A stretch of 64,000 bases of DNA from Streptomyces sp. 11x1 (GTDB lineage Bacteria; Actinomycetota; Actinomycetes; Streptomycetales; Streptomycetaceae), in the NCBI RefSeq assembly GCF_032598905.1, contig NZ_CP122458.1, positions 9,263,001 to 9,327,000 on the forward strand. Reading direction: 5' to 3'. A model generated the notes under the pieces. The model saw only the letters and a list, made by a program, of their open reading frames with translations. It did no database searches and was not told where the DNA came from. Both the position numbers and the translations under genes were made by a program. Numbering within the stretch: the stretch's first letter is position 1; every line of letters begins with the position of its first letter. Shown in pieces: positions 31,946-40,486 of the stretch.

Positions 31946-32419
31946 TCAGCGGACCCGGCCGTACCAGACGTTCTTCGTCCACAGCTTCTGCAGCCGGACG
32001 ACGTCACCCGTCTTCGGCGAGTGCCAGATCTTTCCCTTCCCCGCGTAGATACCGACGTGGTAGACGTTCGAGCCCGAGTGGAAGAAGACGAGGTCTCCGA
32101 GCTTGCGGCTGCTCGCGGAGATGTGCTTCGTCTTGTTGTACTGCTGCTGAGCAGTGCGGGGCAGCTTCTTGCCCGCCTTCTTGAACGAGTAGAGCGTCAG
32201 CCCTGAGCAGTCGAACCTGCTCGGGCCCGTGGCGCCGTACTTGTAAGGGGAGCCCTTCTTGGAAGCCGCGACCTTCAGTGCCTTCGACGCCACCGTGGCG
32301 GCCTCGGCGCCGGATGCGGCGCCCGGGACCACGATGCTGCCGCTGACAGCGGCGATGGTCAGAGCCGAGGCCGTGCCGGCCCGGGTCAACAGCGACGGGA
32401 CACGATTCAGCGCAGTCAT
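31946..32419 (-). CDS. Secreted NlpC/P60 cell-wall endopeptidase
   Basis: 157 aa with a signal peptide (hydrophobic TASALTIAAVSGSIVV, cleavage near AEAAT around residue 40) and an NlpC/P60 domain. The catalytic Cys is in RFDCSGLTLY, His in YHVGIYAG and the third polar residue in KIWHSP. It should cleave peptide cross-links or stems of peptidoglycan. AAGGG lies five bases before the ATG. The leader mRNA is a c-di-AMP riboswitch, which fits with known control of wall hydrolases in Streptomyces. Confidence 0.88.
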   Translation of the reverse strand: MTALNRVPSLLTRAGTASALTIAAVSGSIVVPGAASGAEAATVASKALKVAASKKGSPYKYGATGPSRFDCSGLTLYSFKKAGKKLPRTAQQQYNKTKHISASSRKLGDLVFFHSGSNVYHVGIYAGKGKIWHSPKTGDVVRLQKLWTKNVWYGRVR

Positions 32420-32435
32420 GCGCAACCCTTCGTCA

Positions 32436-32613
32436 GCCGCCTGTGAAGGATGACCTGTCGGATTCGGGCTGGCGAAGTTGCCCGGCCGCTGACGCGGCTT
32501 CACCCCAAGGGCTGCTCGGCCCGGTCATGGCTTGACCGTTCCGGCGACCCGTCGTGCTTGGGTCCTCCACTCCTGCCGATGCACTTCTGTCGACCGGTCA
32601 TCCGGGTAGCGGC
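32436..32613 (-). ncRNA. c-di-AMP (ydaO/yuaA) riboswitch
   Basis: On the minus strand the leader contains, in the right order, the conserved blocks of the ydaO class: GGAGGACCCA, then GGGGTGAAGCCGC, then CCCGAATCCGACAGGTCATCC-like sequence (shown here as CCCGAATCCGACAGG). A closing helix pairs GCCGC near 32613 with GCGGC near 32437. The 3' edge is about 6 bases from the ribosome binding site (32426-32430) of the NlpC/P60 gene. In Streptomyces this class represses cell-wall hydrolase genes when c-di-AMP is high. Boundaries are approximate; no covariance model was run. Confidence 0.85.
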
Positions 32614-32999
32614 AGGACTCGGCGTCCACCCGGATCGCCCCGCCGCTGCGGCGGGGGCTTGTCGTCAGGAAGGGATCTTGGCGTACGGACGTCCGAAAAT
32701 CCCAACGGAACCGTGGATTTGTGGTCTTACTCACCACTCGCCCGTTCGGGTGGACAGACCCTTTTCAGCTGTTGTGTCCAAGCGGTCGGGGAGGTCCGCA
32801 CCAGCACCGGAATGGCATATTCCGGCACGGTACCAGGCATGTTGCGCAACTTCACAGGTCCTCGCGACGTATGGGCCGATGGGTCGATAGCGGTAGGCCG
32901 TCCGGACGGCGCGAAACCTGGACCGGACGCTCCGTCAGTAGTACGGCGAGCGCTCCGGGATCGGTTCAGGCGCGTCACCAACCTCTCGGGTCAACACAC
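32614..32999. other. Intergenic region upstream of the riboswitch
   Basis: 386 bp with open frames on both strands but no recognisable product or good ribosome binding site. It should contain the promoter for the riboswitch-controlled hydrolase. Slightly less GC-rich than its surroundings around 32690-32880. Confidence 0.4.
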
Positions 33000-33317
33000 C
33001 TAGGCGGGTGAGTCCTCCGGCTCCGGCGGCAGCGTCACCCGCCCCGCCCGCCGCTCGCCGGCCATGACCCGCAGGGCTCGCGCGAGCGTCGGGGCGTGCA
33101 CCTCGTGCTCTCCACGCCTGTGCATCAGTTCGAGCGCGTCGCGCAGGGCGGTCGCCTTGGCGACGAGAGCCTGCGCCGCGCGCAACCCGTGGTAGGTGTC
33201 GCCCGGTCGGGCCGGATTGATCCGGCCGAGCAGATCGACCGCATCCAGGTATCGGTCGATCAGCTCGGCCTCGGCGCGCGTGAGCGCGGGCAACGGCGGT
33301 AGTTCCGGCGGGAGCAT
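33000..33317 (-). CDS. Hypothetical protein in an operon with clpP
   Basis: 105 aa, helical, Leu/Ala/Arg-rich. Recognisable stretches are AEAELIDRYLDAVDLLGR and TYHGLRAAQALVAKATALRDALELMHRR. No transmembrane segment, signal or known domain. ATG at 33317 has GAGGTGAG upstream and lies only 7 bp after the ClpP-like gene, so the two are probably cotranscribed and possibly coupled. It may be a partner or substrate-related factor for that ClpP; this is inference from position only. Confidence 0.7.
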   Translation of the reverse strand: MLPPELPPLPALTRAEAELIDRYLDAVDLLGRINPARPGDTYHGLRAAQALVAKATALRDALELMHRRGEHEVHAPTLARALRVMAGERRAGRVTLPPEPEDSPA

Positions 33318-33324
33318 CGACGGC

Positions 33325-33981
33325 TCACCTCGCGCCGCGGAGCGCACGCGAGGCCCTGTGGCTCGGGATTACCCGATCGGCCAGGCCGTACTCCACCGCC
33401 GCCTCCGCGTCGAGGAAGGTGTCCCGCTCGATGTCGGCGCTGATCCGCTCCGGGCTCCGGCCCGTGTGCCGGACGAGCATCTTCTCCAGCTTCCGGCGGT
33501 TGCGCGTCAACTCCTCGGCCTGGATCGCCAGATCACTGGCCTGCCCCTCGATCCGGTCGGCCACCGCCGGCTGGTGGATCAGCACGCGCGCGCCGGGCAG
33601 CACGAACCGCTTGCCCGGCGTGCCCGCCGCGAGCAGCACCGCGGCGGCCGAACCCGCCTGCCCCAGACAGACGGTCTCCACGTCGCAGGTGACGAAGCGG
33701 ATGGTGTCGTAGAGCGCCGTCATCGCGCTGAACGAGCCGCCGGGCGAGTTGATGTACAGCGAGATGTCGCGGTCCGGCGACTGGTGTTCGAGGTGCATGA
33801 ACTGCGCCATCACGTCGTTCGCCGAGGTGTCGTCGATCTGCGTCCCGAGGAACACGATCCGTTCTTCCAACAACTTGGCGTACGGATCCATCGTTCGGTG
33901 ACCCGCACTGGTGCGCTCGGTGAACTCGGGCAGCACATGACGGGCCGACGGCCGGTTCGCGGGCACGCGGTTCGCTGGCAT
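33325..33981 (-). CDS. ClpP-type protease proteolytic subunit (single-gene paralogue)
   Basis: 218 aa, serine peptidase S14. Catalytic Ser in [13 protein letters not shown], His in RVLIHQPA and Asp in [16 protein letters not shown] are all present. It resembles the ClpP3-type of Streptomyces ([43 protein letters not shown]). Streptomyces usually carries clpP genes as pairs (P1P2, P3P4); here there is no second clpP beside it, only a small unknown gene. A ~20-residue N-terminal extension may be a propeptide. It needs Clp ATPases encoded elsewhere. Confidence 0.88.
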   Translation of the reverse strand: MPANRVPANRPSARHVLPEFTERTSAGHRTMDPYAKLLEERIVFLGTQIDDTSANDVMAQFMHLEHQSPDRDISLYINSPGGSFSAMTALYDTIRFVTCDVETVCLGQAGSAAAVLLAAGTPGKRFVLPGARVLIHQPAVADRIEGQASDLAIQAEELTRNRRKLEKMLVRHTGRSPERISADIERDTFLDAEAAVEYGLADRVIPSHRASRALRGAR

Positions 33982-34114
33982 GGGACGCGCCTCCTCTGAT
34001 CGATTTCTGTAAAAAATGTACAGGACGTACGTACCGGAGAGGAGGGGTTTTGGTCGGCCGGAGCGGGATCCCGTACTCGGGGCGGCGCAAGGCCCCCGGT
34101 CTAAGCTGGACTGC

Positions 34115-34393
34115 ATGGCCTACGAGATTCCGGTGACGCAAGCCAGGGCTGAGCTCGCCGATCTGATCAACCGCGTGGTCTACGGCGGCGAGCGCGTCGT
34201 CGTGACGCGGCACGGCAAGCCCCTCGTCGCCCTGGTCTCCGCGGCGGACCTGGAGCAGCTCGAAGCCCTCCAGGAGCCCACCGACGAGCCGGTGATCAGT
34301 GCCGTCTCCCGAGTACGCGAGGTAGCGCCGACGGCGCCGGAACAACAGCGCTTCGGCATCGCGGCCGAGCACCGGGGGCCGGGGGCTTCGTAG
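34115..34393 (+). CDS. Phd/YefM-type antitoxin
   Basis: 92 aa. The N-terminal [19 protein letters not shown] and [19 protein letters not shown] are the Phd/YefM DNA-binding dimerisation fold; the C-terminal half is charged and probably unstructured. No toxin gene (Doc, RelE/YoeB or Fic type) follows: a terminator comes 78 bp after the stop. It is an orphan antitoxin or acts on a distant toxin. A TAAGCT (34102-34107) seven bases before ATG suggests a leaderless transcript. Divergent from the ClpP-like gene. Confidence 0.85.
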   Translation: MAYEIPVTQARAELADLINRVVYGGERVVVTRHGKPLVALVSAADLEQLEALQEPTDEPVISAVSRVREVAPTAPEQQRFGIAAEHRGPGAS

Positions 34394-34470
34394 GACTCCT
34401 GGCACGAGCGGTGGGCTGGGCCCGGGTGGCGGTCGCTTCCCGTGTAGACGCGGGAGACCGGCAACCGAAA

Positions 34471-34510
34471 GGCCGTGCGCCCCCGTCCGCTACAGCGGGG
34501 GTGCACGGCC
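34471..34510 (+). terminator. Hairpin terminator after the Phd-type gene
   Basis: GGCCGTGCGCCCCCG (34471-34485) pairs with the segment ending GGCC at 34510, 15-16 bp with one G-U. It lies between convergent genes, 24 bp before the end of the membrane-protein gene, so it may serve both. Confidence 0.75.
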
Positions 34511-34534
34511 GGTGTGGAAGAGCGGTCGCCGGGC

Positions 34535-35623
34535 TCAGTGGGCCGGGGTCGGCTTCGGGGCGGTCCGCTCGGCGGGGCGGGTGCTGCGCTCGCGCAGGCC
34601 GGCCAGGAGGATCGCCGTCAGACCGAGGGCGGCCCACGCGGTCAGCACCAAGGTCGGGGTCAGGGCACCGGCGCCGTCGAAGAAGGACACCGACCTGAGG
34701 AGCGACGCCCCGGCGCCGGGCGGGAGGAGCTGACCGAGGGCGCCCGCAGGCTCCGGGAGCATCTGGGGTGCGGAGGAGGCGCCCGCGAACGGGTTGCCGA
34801 GGAACACGATCAGCAGGGCGCCCAGACCGAGGCCCGCCCTGCCCAGCAGCGCGGCGAGTCCGGCCACGGTGGCGCCGACGGCCAGGGTCGCCAGGCCCAG
34901 CACGCCGGCCTCGGCCCACCAGTGACCGCCGAGCACACCGAGCCAGCTGTCGGCGAGGGTGGCGGCCGCGGCCCCCACCAGCGCGGCGGCCCCGATCAAC
35001 GCGGCCGCCGCACGACCCCGGCGCAGCCCGAGCAGGGTGATCATGGCGCCGGACGCCGTCCCGGCCAGGGCCAGGGGCAGCACGCTCGAACCGAAGGCCG
35101 CGCCCCGCGGGTCGCTCGCCGGGCCGGCCACCACGTCGGTGGTCGTCACCCGGGCGCCTTCCTGCGCGGCCTGCTCCGTCACGGCCTGCTGCAGCAACTG
35201 GGCGACCATCGGGCTCGCGGCCGAGGCGGTGAGCAGCTTGGGCCCGGCCGGGGAGACGACCACCGCGCCGTATACATCCCGGTCCTCGATCGCCTCCCGG
35301 GCGGCCGCCTCGTCGGCGTAGCGGTGGATCTCGAACGCGCCGTCCCGCTGCTCGAGCTGCTGCTCGACCTGGGTGACGGCGGACGCCGGTCCGGCCACGC
35401 CGAGCGGCAGGTCGCGCGGCGCGGTGCGGGCGTTGGGCCAGGCGAAGGCCCAGAGCGCGAGTGCCGCGACGAGCGGGACCAGGACGATGATCGCGACCAT
35501 GCGACGGCCGGGAGGTGCCGAGTGACCCGGGGTCGCCGCGCTGGCGGAGGGGGTGGCTGCGGCGGGGGTGGTGCCTGTGCCCGTGGCCTGGGCCGCGGTG
35601 GATGCAGCGGACGGGGCGGACAT
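34535..35623 (-). CDS. ABC-2/YhgE-like multispanning membrane protein
   Basis: 362 aa. An Ala/Thr/Pro-rich N-terminus precedes helix 1 (VAIIVLVPLVAALALWAFAW). A ~130-residue extracellular domain (with GVAGPASAVTQVE and DVYGAVVVSPAGPKLL) is followed by about five helices to the C-terminus. This layout is that of YhgE/Pip or ABC-2 type permeases, but no ATPase gene is adjacent. Under likely control of the divergent TetR repressor, it may be an efflux component. GGGAGG precedes ATG 35623. Confidence 0.75.
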   Translation of the reverse strand: MSAPSAASTAAQATGTGTTPAAATPSASAATPGHSAPPGRRMVAIIVLVPLVAALALWAFAWPNARTAPRDLPLGVAGPASAVTQVEQQLEQRDGAFEIHRYADEAAAREAIEDRDVYGAVVVSPAGPKLLTASAASPMVAQLLQQAVTEQAAQEGARVTTTDVVAGPASDPRGAAFGSSVLPLALAGTASGAMITLLGLRRGRAAAALIGAAALVGAAAATLADSWLGVLGGHWWAEAGVLGLATLAVGATVAGLAALLGRAGLGLGALLIVFLGNPFAGASSAPQMLPEPAGALGQLLPPGAGASLLRSVSFFDGAGALTPTLVLTAWAALGLTAILLAGLRERSTRPAERTAPKPTPAH

Positions 35624-35637
35624 CTGTGCCTCCCAAA

Positions 35638-35714
35638 AAGAAGGATCGTTCGTTTTTCTTGAACCCACCATGTCCCGGGGGGTCGCGCTTGTCAAGAAGG
35701 AACGTTCGTTTTAC
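35638..35714. promoter_or_regulatory. Two 21-bp operator-like direct repeats (TetR target)
   Basis: Positions 35638-35658 and 35694-35714 are the same 21-base sequence with two differences. The shared cores are AAGAAGGA and CGTTCGTTTT, and the second copy contains the palindrome GAACGTTC. They are 56 bp apart in the 101-bp divergent promoter between the membrane-protein and TetR genes, one near each start. This is the arrangement expected for a TetR repressor controlling itself and its target. Confidence 0.65.
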
Positions 35715-35724
35715 GTTTGGCGGC

Positions 35725-36369
35725 ATGCCTCGCGTATCCCAGGAGCGCCTCGACGCCCGCCGCCGCCAGATCCTCGACGCCGCCGCCCGCTGCTTCGCAC
35801 GCAACGGCTTCCACGCCACGTCCATGCAGGACGTGCTGAAGGAGGCGGACCTCTCCGCCGGGGCGGTCTACCGGTACTTCAGCGGCAAGGAGGAGCTGAT
35901 CGCCGCGATCGCGGGCACCGTCCTCGCCGAGGTGCGCGCAGCGTTCGAGGAGGCCACCACGCAGAGCCCTCCTCCGCCGCCGGACGTGCTGATCGGCACG
36001 GTCCTGCGCCGGGTCCTGCACCGGCAGCCGATGCTGGGGGAGGCGGGGGAGTCCCTCTATCCGAGGCTCATGGTCCAGGTCTGGGCCGAGACGCTGCGCA
36101 ACCCCGAGCTGCACGCCATCCTTCAGGAGGGGTTCGCAGAGGTCCGCAAGCCGTGGGTCAAGATCGTCGAGGCGTACCAGGACGCCGGCATGATGCGGGC
36201 CGACATCCCCGCGATCAGCGTCGCGCGGACGATGGTGGCGCTCGCCCAGGGGTTCCTCGCCCAGTACGCGCTCTTCGGGGAAGCGCCGGTCCAGGTGGTC
36301 GAGCTGGGTCTGCGGGCGCTGACGAGCATGGGCGACCCGAAGACCGGGACTGAGCGGGCGGGGCGTTAA
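35725..36369 (+). CDS. TetR family transcriptional repressor
   Basis: 214 aa. N-terminal TetR helix-turn-helix (residues 10-56: RRRQILDAAARCFARNGFHA, then SAGAVYRYFSGKEELI) and a ligand-binding helical C-terminal domain (about 80-205). Divergent from the membrane-protein gene, which it probably represses through the duplicated 21-bp sites just upstream. ATG at 35725 matches the family start. The ligand is unknown. Confidence 0.9.
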   Translation: MPRVSQERLDARRRQILDAAARCFARNGFHATSMQDVLKEADLSAGAVYRYFSGKEELIAAIAGTVLAEVRAAFEEATTQSPPPPPDVLIGTVLRRVLHRQPMLGEAGESLYPRLMVQVWAETLRNPELHAILQEGFAEVRKPWVKIVEAYQDAGMMRADIPAISVARTMVALAQGFLAQYALFGEAPVQVVELGLRALTSMGDPKTGTERAGR

Positions 36370-36480
36370 CGTCGCCGAAACGCCACCCAATTAGCCTGCG
36401 GCCACGCCACCAGCGAATTTACCCGGTGGCGAGGCAACCGGATCCCGCACGGTCCGGAGCGAGGATGTGAGGTGGACGCC

Positions 36481-36783
36481 GTGCAACTGAGCCCGCACGA
36501 GCAGGAGAGGCTGCTGATCCATGTGGCGGCCGACGTGGCGGAGAAGCGCCGGGCCCGTGGCCTGAAGCTGAACCACCCCGAGGCCGTCGCGCTCATCACC
36601 GCGCACCTCCTGGAAGGCGCGCGGGACGGCCGTACGGTGGCCGAACTCATGGCGTCCGGGCGGCAGTTGCTCACCCGGGACGACGTCATGGAGGGCATCC
36701 CCGAGATGATCCACGACGTCCAGGTCGAGGCGACCTTCCCGGACGGCACCAAGCTCGTCACCGTCCACGACCCGATCGTCTGA
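36481..36783 (+). CDS. ureA: Urease gamma subunit
   Basis: 100 aa, complete. [26 protein letters not shown] and [26 protein letters not shown] sequence are diagnostic. GTG at 36481 is preferred over GTG at 36472: it yields the usual MQLSPHEQ start, and GAGGT sits seven bases upstream. First gene of the ureABCFGD operon. Urease hydrolyses urea to ammonia and carbamate in the cytoplasm. Confidence 0.95.
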   Translation: MQLSPHEQERLLIHVAADVAEKRRARGLKLNHPEAVALITAHLLEGARDGRTVAELMASGRQLLTRDDVMEGIPEMIHDVQVEATFPDGTKLVTVHDPIV

Positions 36784-36792
36784 GGGGGGCCA

Positions 36793-37104
36793 GTGATTCC
36801 CGGAGAGATCCTGTTCGCCTCGGACCCGATCGTCTACAACCAGGGCCGTGAGGTCACCCGGCTCACCGTCCTCAACGCCGCCGACCGGCCCGTCCAGGTC
36901 GGCTCCCACTACCACTTCGCCGAGGCCAACCCCGGCCTGGAGTTCGACCGCGCCGCCGCGCGCGGCAAGCGGCTGAACGTCGCCGCCGGCACCGCCGTGC
37001 GTTTCGAGCCCGGGATCCCCGTCGACGTCGAACTCGTACCGCTCACCGGCGCTCGTGTCGTGCCCGGTCTGCGCGGGGAGACCGGAGGTGCCCTCGATGC
37101 CTGA
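36793..37104 (+). CDS. ureB: Urease beta subunit
   Basis: 103 aa. Begins IPGEILFA, then [23 protein letters not shown] sequence (here [19 protein letters not shown]) and GTAVRFEPG, all typical. It is a separate subunit, as in other actinomycetes. GTG start 9 bp after ureA, with GGGGGG just before. Its end overlaps the ureC start by 8 bp. Confidence 0.95.
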   Translation: MIPGEILFASDPIVYNQGREVTRLTVLNAADRPVQVGSHYHFAEANPGLEFDRAAARGKRLNVAAGTAVRFEPGIPVDVELVPLTGARVVPGLRGETGGALDA

Positions 37105-38818
37105 GATCTCGCGTGCCGCGTACGCGGACCTGTTCGGCCCCACCACCGGTGACCGCATCCGGCTCGCCGACACCGATCTGCTCGTCGAGATCGAGGAGGA
37201 CCGCTCCGGCGGACCCGGACTCGCCGGCGACGAGGCCGTGTTCGGTGGCGGCAAGGTCATCCGCGAATCCATGGGCCAGGCGCGTGCTACGCGCGCAGAA
37301 GGCACCCCGGACACCGTCATCACCGGCGCGGTGATCATCGACCACTGGGGCATCGTCAAGGCCGACATCGGCATCCGGGACGGCCGGATCACCGGCATCG
37401 GCAAGGCGGGCAACCCCGACACCATGGACGGGATCCACCCCGACCTGGTCATCGGCCCCGAGACGGAGATCATCGCGGGCAACGGGCGGATCGTCACCGC
37501 CGGGGCCATCGACGCCCACGTCCACTTCATCTGCCCGCAGATCGCCGACGAGGCCCTGTCGTCCGGTGTCACGACCCTGGTCGGTGGAGGCACGGGACCG
37601 GCGGAGGGCTCGAAGGCCACGACCGTCACACCCGGCCCGTGGCACCTCGCCCGGATGCTGGAGGCGATGGAGCAGTACCCGCTCAACATCGGGTTCCTCG
37701 GCAAGGGCAACACGGTCTCGCACGAGGCGATGCTGTCCCAGATCCGCGGGGGCGCCCTCGGCCTCAAGCTGCACGAGGACTGGGGTTCGACCCCGGCCGT
37801 CATCGACGCCTCGCTGACCGTCGCCGAACGGACCGGCATCCAGGTCGCCATCCACACGGACACCCTCAACGAGGCCGGTTTCGTAGGGGACACGCTCGCG
37901 GCGATCGCCGGGCGCGGGATCCACGCCTACCACACCGAGGGCGCGGGCGGCGGGCACGCGCCCGACATCATGACCGTCGTCTCCGAGCCGCACGTCCTGC
38001 CCAGCTCCACCAACCCGACCCGCCCCTACACCGTCAACACCGCCGAGGAACACCTCGACATGCTGATGGTCTGCCACCACCTGAACGCGGCCGTTCCCGA
38101 GGACCTCGCGTTCGCCGAGTCCCGGATCCGGCCGTCGACCATCGGGGCCGAGGACATCCTGCACGACCTGGGCGCGATCTCGATCATCTCCTCCGACGCG
38201 CAGGCCATGGGCCGGGTGGGCGAAGTCATTCTGCGGACCTGGCAGACCGCGCACGTGATGAAGCGACGGCGCGGCGCGCTCCCCGGCGACGGGCGTGCGG
38301 ACAACCGACGGGTACGTCGCTATGTCGCCAAGTACACGATCAACCCGGCGCTCGCGCAGGGTCTTTCCAAGGAGATCGGGTCCGTCGAGAGCGGCAAGCT
38401 CGCCGACCTCGTGCTGTGGGAGCCCGCGTTCTTCGGCGTGAAGCCGCAGCTCGTGATGAAGGGCGGGCAGATCGCCTACGCGCAGATGGGCGACGCAAAC
38501 GCCTCCATCCCCACGCCGCAGCCGATCCTCCCGCGTCCCATGTACGGGGCCATCGGGCGGGCGCCCGCCTCCAACTCGTTCAACTTCGTGGCACCGCTCG
38601 CCATCGAGGACGGGCTGCCGGAGCGGCTGTCGCTGGGCAAGCGGTTCGTCGCCATCGAGTCGACCCGCGGGGTCACCAAGGCGGACATGCGGGAGAACGA
38701 CGCGCGGCCCGAGGTGCGCGTCGACCCCGACAGCTTCGCCGTGCACATCGACGGGGAACTGGTCGAGGCGACACCGGCCGCCGAACTGCCCATGGCCCAG
38801 CGTTACTTCCTCTTCTGA
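37097..38818 (+). CDS. ureC: Urease alpha subunit (catalytic)
   Basis: 573-aa amidohydrolase with the di-nickel site. Ligands are visible: the HVH pair in [10 protein letters not shown], the carbamylated Lys in [10 protein letters not shown], His in AIHTDTLNE and in [13 protein letters not shown], and the mobile-flap catalytic His in VCHHLN. Length is normal for UreC. ATG at 37097 overlaps ureB. Nickel insertion would be done by UreD, UreF and UreG encoded next. Confidence 0.96.
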   Translation: MPEISRAAYADLFGPTTGDRIRLADTDLLVEIEEDRSGGPGLAGDEAVFGGGKVIRESMGQARATRAEGTPDTVITGAVIIDHWGIVKADIGIRDGRITGIGKAGNPDTMDGIHPDLVIGPETEIIAGNGRIVTAGAIDAHVHFICPQIADEALSSGVTTLVGGGTGPAEGSKATTVTPGPWHLARMLEAMEQYPLNIGFLGKGNTVSHEAMLSQIRGGALGLKLHEDWGSTPAVIDASLTVAERTGIQVAIHTDTLNEAGFVGDTLAAIAGRGIHAYHTEGAGGGHAPDIMTVVSEPHVLPSSTNPTRPYTVNTAEEHLDMLMVCHHLNAAVPEDLAFAESRIRPSTIGAEDILHDLGAISIISSDAQAMGRVGEVILRTWQTAHVMKRRRGALPGDGRADNRRVRRYVAKYTINPALAQGLSKEIGSVESGKLADLVLWEPAFFGVKPQLVMKGGQIAYAQMGDANASIPTPQPILPRPMYGAIGRAPASNSFNFVAPLAIEDGLPERLSLGKRFVAIESTRGVTKADMRENDARPEVRVDPDSFAVHIDGELVEATPAAELPMAQRYFLF

Positions 38819-38848
38819 TGGCTGGGGTCCGTGTGGCTGGGGTCCGTG
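38819..38848 (+). repeat. Exact 15-bp tandem duplication before ureF
   Basis: TGGCTGGGGTCCGTG occurs twice in tandem (38819-38833, 38834-38848) and directly abuts the ureF ATG. The unit contains a GGGG stretch that may act as a weak ribosome binding site, so the duplication may alter ureF translation. Confidence 0.9.
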
Positions 38849-39523
38849 ATGTCTAGGGCGACTCTTCTCGTCCTGGCCGACGGCCGCTTCCCCGCCGGGG
38901 GGCACGCGCACTCCGGCGGGGCCGAGGCGGCCGTCAAGGCCGGGCTGATCACCGGGGCGGAGGGGCTGGAGGCGTTCTGCCGGGGTCGACTGCACACCGC
39001 CGGGCTGGTGGCTGCGTCCCTCGCGGCCGCCGCCGCGCTGGGTGTCGACCCGGTCGAGCTGGACGTTGCCGCCGACGCCCGTACGCCGTCGCTCGCGCTG
39101 CGGGTCGCCTCGCGGAAGCTGGGGCGGCAGTTGATGCGGGCGGCGCGGGCGACGTGGCCCTCCGGGGAGCTGGACGCGGTGGCGCGGGCGTTCCCCAAGG
39201 GGGCGCACCAGCCGGTCGTGCTGGGGGTCGCCGCCCGTGTCGCCGGGCTGGGGGCGGACGATGCCGCGTACTGCGCCGCGTACGAGAGTGTGAGTGGGGC
39301 GGCCAGTGCGACGGTGCGGTTGCTGAGTCTTGATCCGTTCGAGGCGACGGGGGTGTTGGCGCGGCTGGCTCCCGAGATGGACGGGGTGGTGGGGGCGGCG
39401 GTCGAGGCGGCGCGGGGGGTGAGGGCCGGTGGGGTGGGGGGTCTGCCGGTGGCTTCCGGGCCGTTGTCGGAGATCGGTGCGGAGGTGCATGCGGCTTGGC
39501 CTGTGCGGTTGTTCGCGTCCTGA
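38849..39523 (+). CDS. ureF: Urease accessory protein UreF
   Basis: 224 aa. LLVLADGRFPAGGHAHSGGAE-like start (LVLADGRFPAGGHAHSGG), then FPKGAHQPVVLG and SLDPFEATGVLARL identify UreF, which acts with UreD and UreG in loading nickel into urease. ATG at 38849 gives the family start; a GTG at 38831 would add six residues. Preceded by a perfect 15-bp tandem repeat. The 3' end is followed by 279 bp of repeat-bearing spacer before ureG. Confidence 0.9.
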   Translation: MSRATLLVLADGRFPAGGHAHSGGAEAAVKAGLITGAEGLEAFCRGRLHTAGLVAASLAAAAALGVDPVELDVAADARTPSLALRVASRKLGRQLMRAARATWPSGELDAVARAFPKGAHQPVVLGVAARVAGLGADDAAYCAAYESVSGAASATVRLLSLDPFEATGVLARLAPEMDGVVGAAVEAARGVRAGGVGGLPVASGPLSEIGAEVHAAWPVRLFAS

Positions 39524-39611
39524 GAGGGGTTCGCCCCCGCCGCCCCTACCCGTCCCGTCCTCAAGGGGCTGCGCCCCTTTGACCCCCGGGCGTCCGTCCG
39601 GTGGGGGCTGG

Positions 39612-39712
39612 TCGCGCAGTTTCCCGCGCCCCTGGAAAAGAGCGGGGCTGCGCCCCGGCTTTTTTCGGGCCCACAGGGCCTGAATCCTCTAGGGGCGCGG
39701 GGAACTGCGCGA
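39612..39712. repeat. Inverted pair of the dispersed intergenic repeat
   Basis: Arms at 39612-39633 and 39691-39712 (22 bases, 21 matching as an inverted pair) are copies of the element also at 24731. Between them is a smaller hairpin (GGGGCTGCGCCCC) with a T6 run at 39660-39665. The whole could fold into a long hairpin between ureF and ureG and reduce read-through. Confidence 0.75.
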
Positions 39713-39802
39713 GAAGCCCCACGCACCCGCACCCGCCCTACGGCCGTTCTCCCCGAGCTCTTCCGCGAATACCCCACCCCCCTCGAACAAGGAGCCGCAG
39801 TC

Positions 39803-40486
39803 ATGCATCTCGACCACACCCACTCCCACGACGGCCCCTCCGCCCTCGCCGCGGACGCGCGGCGGCCCGACGGGACTCGGCGGGCCCTGCGCGTGGGGCT
39901 CGGTGGGCCCGTCGGGTCCGGTAAGACGGCGACCGTCGCCGCGCTGTGCCGGGCGTTGCGGGACGAGTTGTCCCTCGCGGTCGTGACCAACGACATCTAC
40001 ACCCGGGAGGACGCCGAGTTCCTGCTGCGGGAGGCCGTACTGCCGCCCGAGCGGATCACGGCCGTGGAGACGGGGGCGTGCCCGCACACGGCCATCCGGG
40101 ACGACATCTCCGCGAACCTGGAGGCCGTGGAGGATCTGGAGGACGAGGTCGGACCGCTCGACCTGATCCTCGTCGAGTCCGGCGGCGACAACCTGACCGC
40201 CACCTTCTCCAAGGGCCTCGTCGACGCGCAGATCTTCGTCATCGACGTGGCCGGCGGCGACGACATCCCCCGGAAGGGCGGGCCCGGTGTCACCACCGCC
40301 GACCTGCTCGTCGTCAACAAGACGGACCTCGCGCCTTATGTCGGGTCCGACCTCGCCCGGATGGCCGCGGACGCGAAGGCGCAGCGTGCGCACCTGCCCG
40401 TGGTGTTCCAGTCGTTGCGCGGCGGGACCGGGGTCGCGGACGTCGCCGCCTGGGTCCGGGAGAAGCTCGCGGCGTGGACGGCATGA
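39803..40486 (+). CDS. ureG: Urease accessory GTPase UreG
   Basis: 227 aa. The P-loop GGPVGSGKT is near residues 34-42, [13 protein letters not shown] follows, and the metal-binding CPHTAIRDD motif lies at about 98-106. The N-terminus is His-rich (His2, 5, 7 and 9), suited to nickel binding; it may partly replace UreE, which is not seen in this operon. Hydrolyses GTP to drive nickel insertion. Its stop overlaps the ureD start (ATGA). Confidence 0.95.
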   Translation: MHLDHTHSHDGPSALAADARRPDGTRRALRVGLGGPVGSGKTATVAALCRALRDELSLAVVTNDIYTREDAEFLLREAVLPPERITAVETGACPHTAIRDDISANLEAVEDLEDEVGPLDLILVESGGDNLTATFSKGLVDAQIFVIDVAGGDDIPRKGGPGVTTADLLVVNKTDLAPYVGSDLARMAADAKAQRAHLPVVFQSLRGGTGVADVAAWVREKLAAWTA

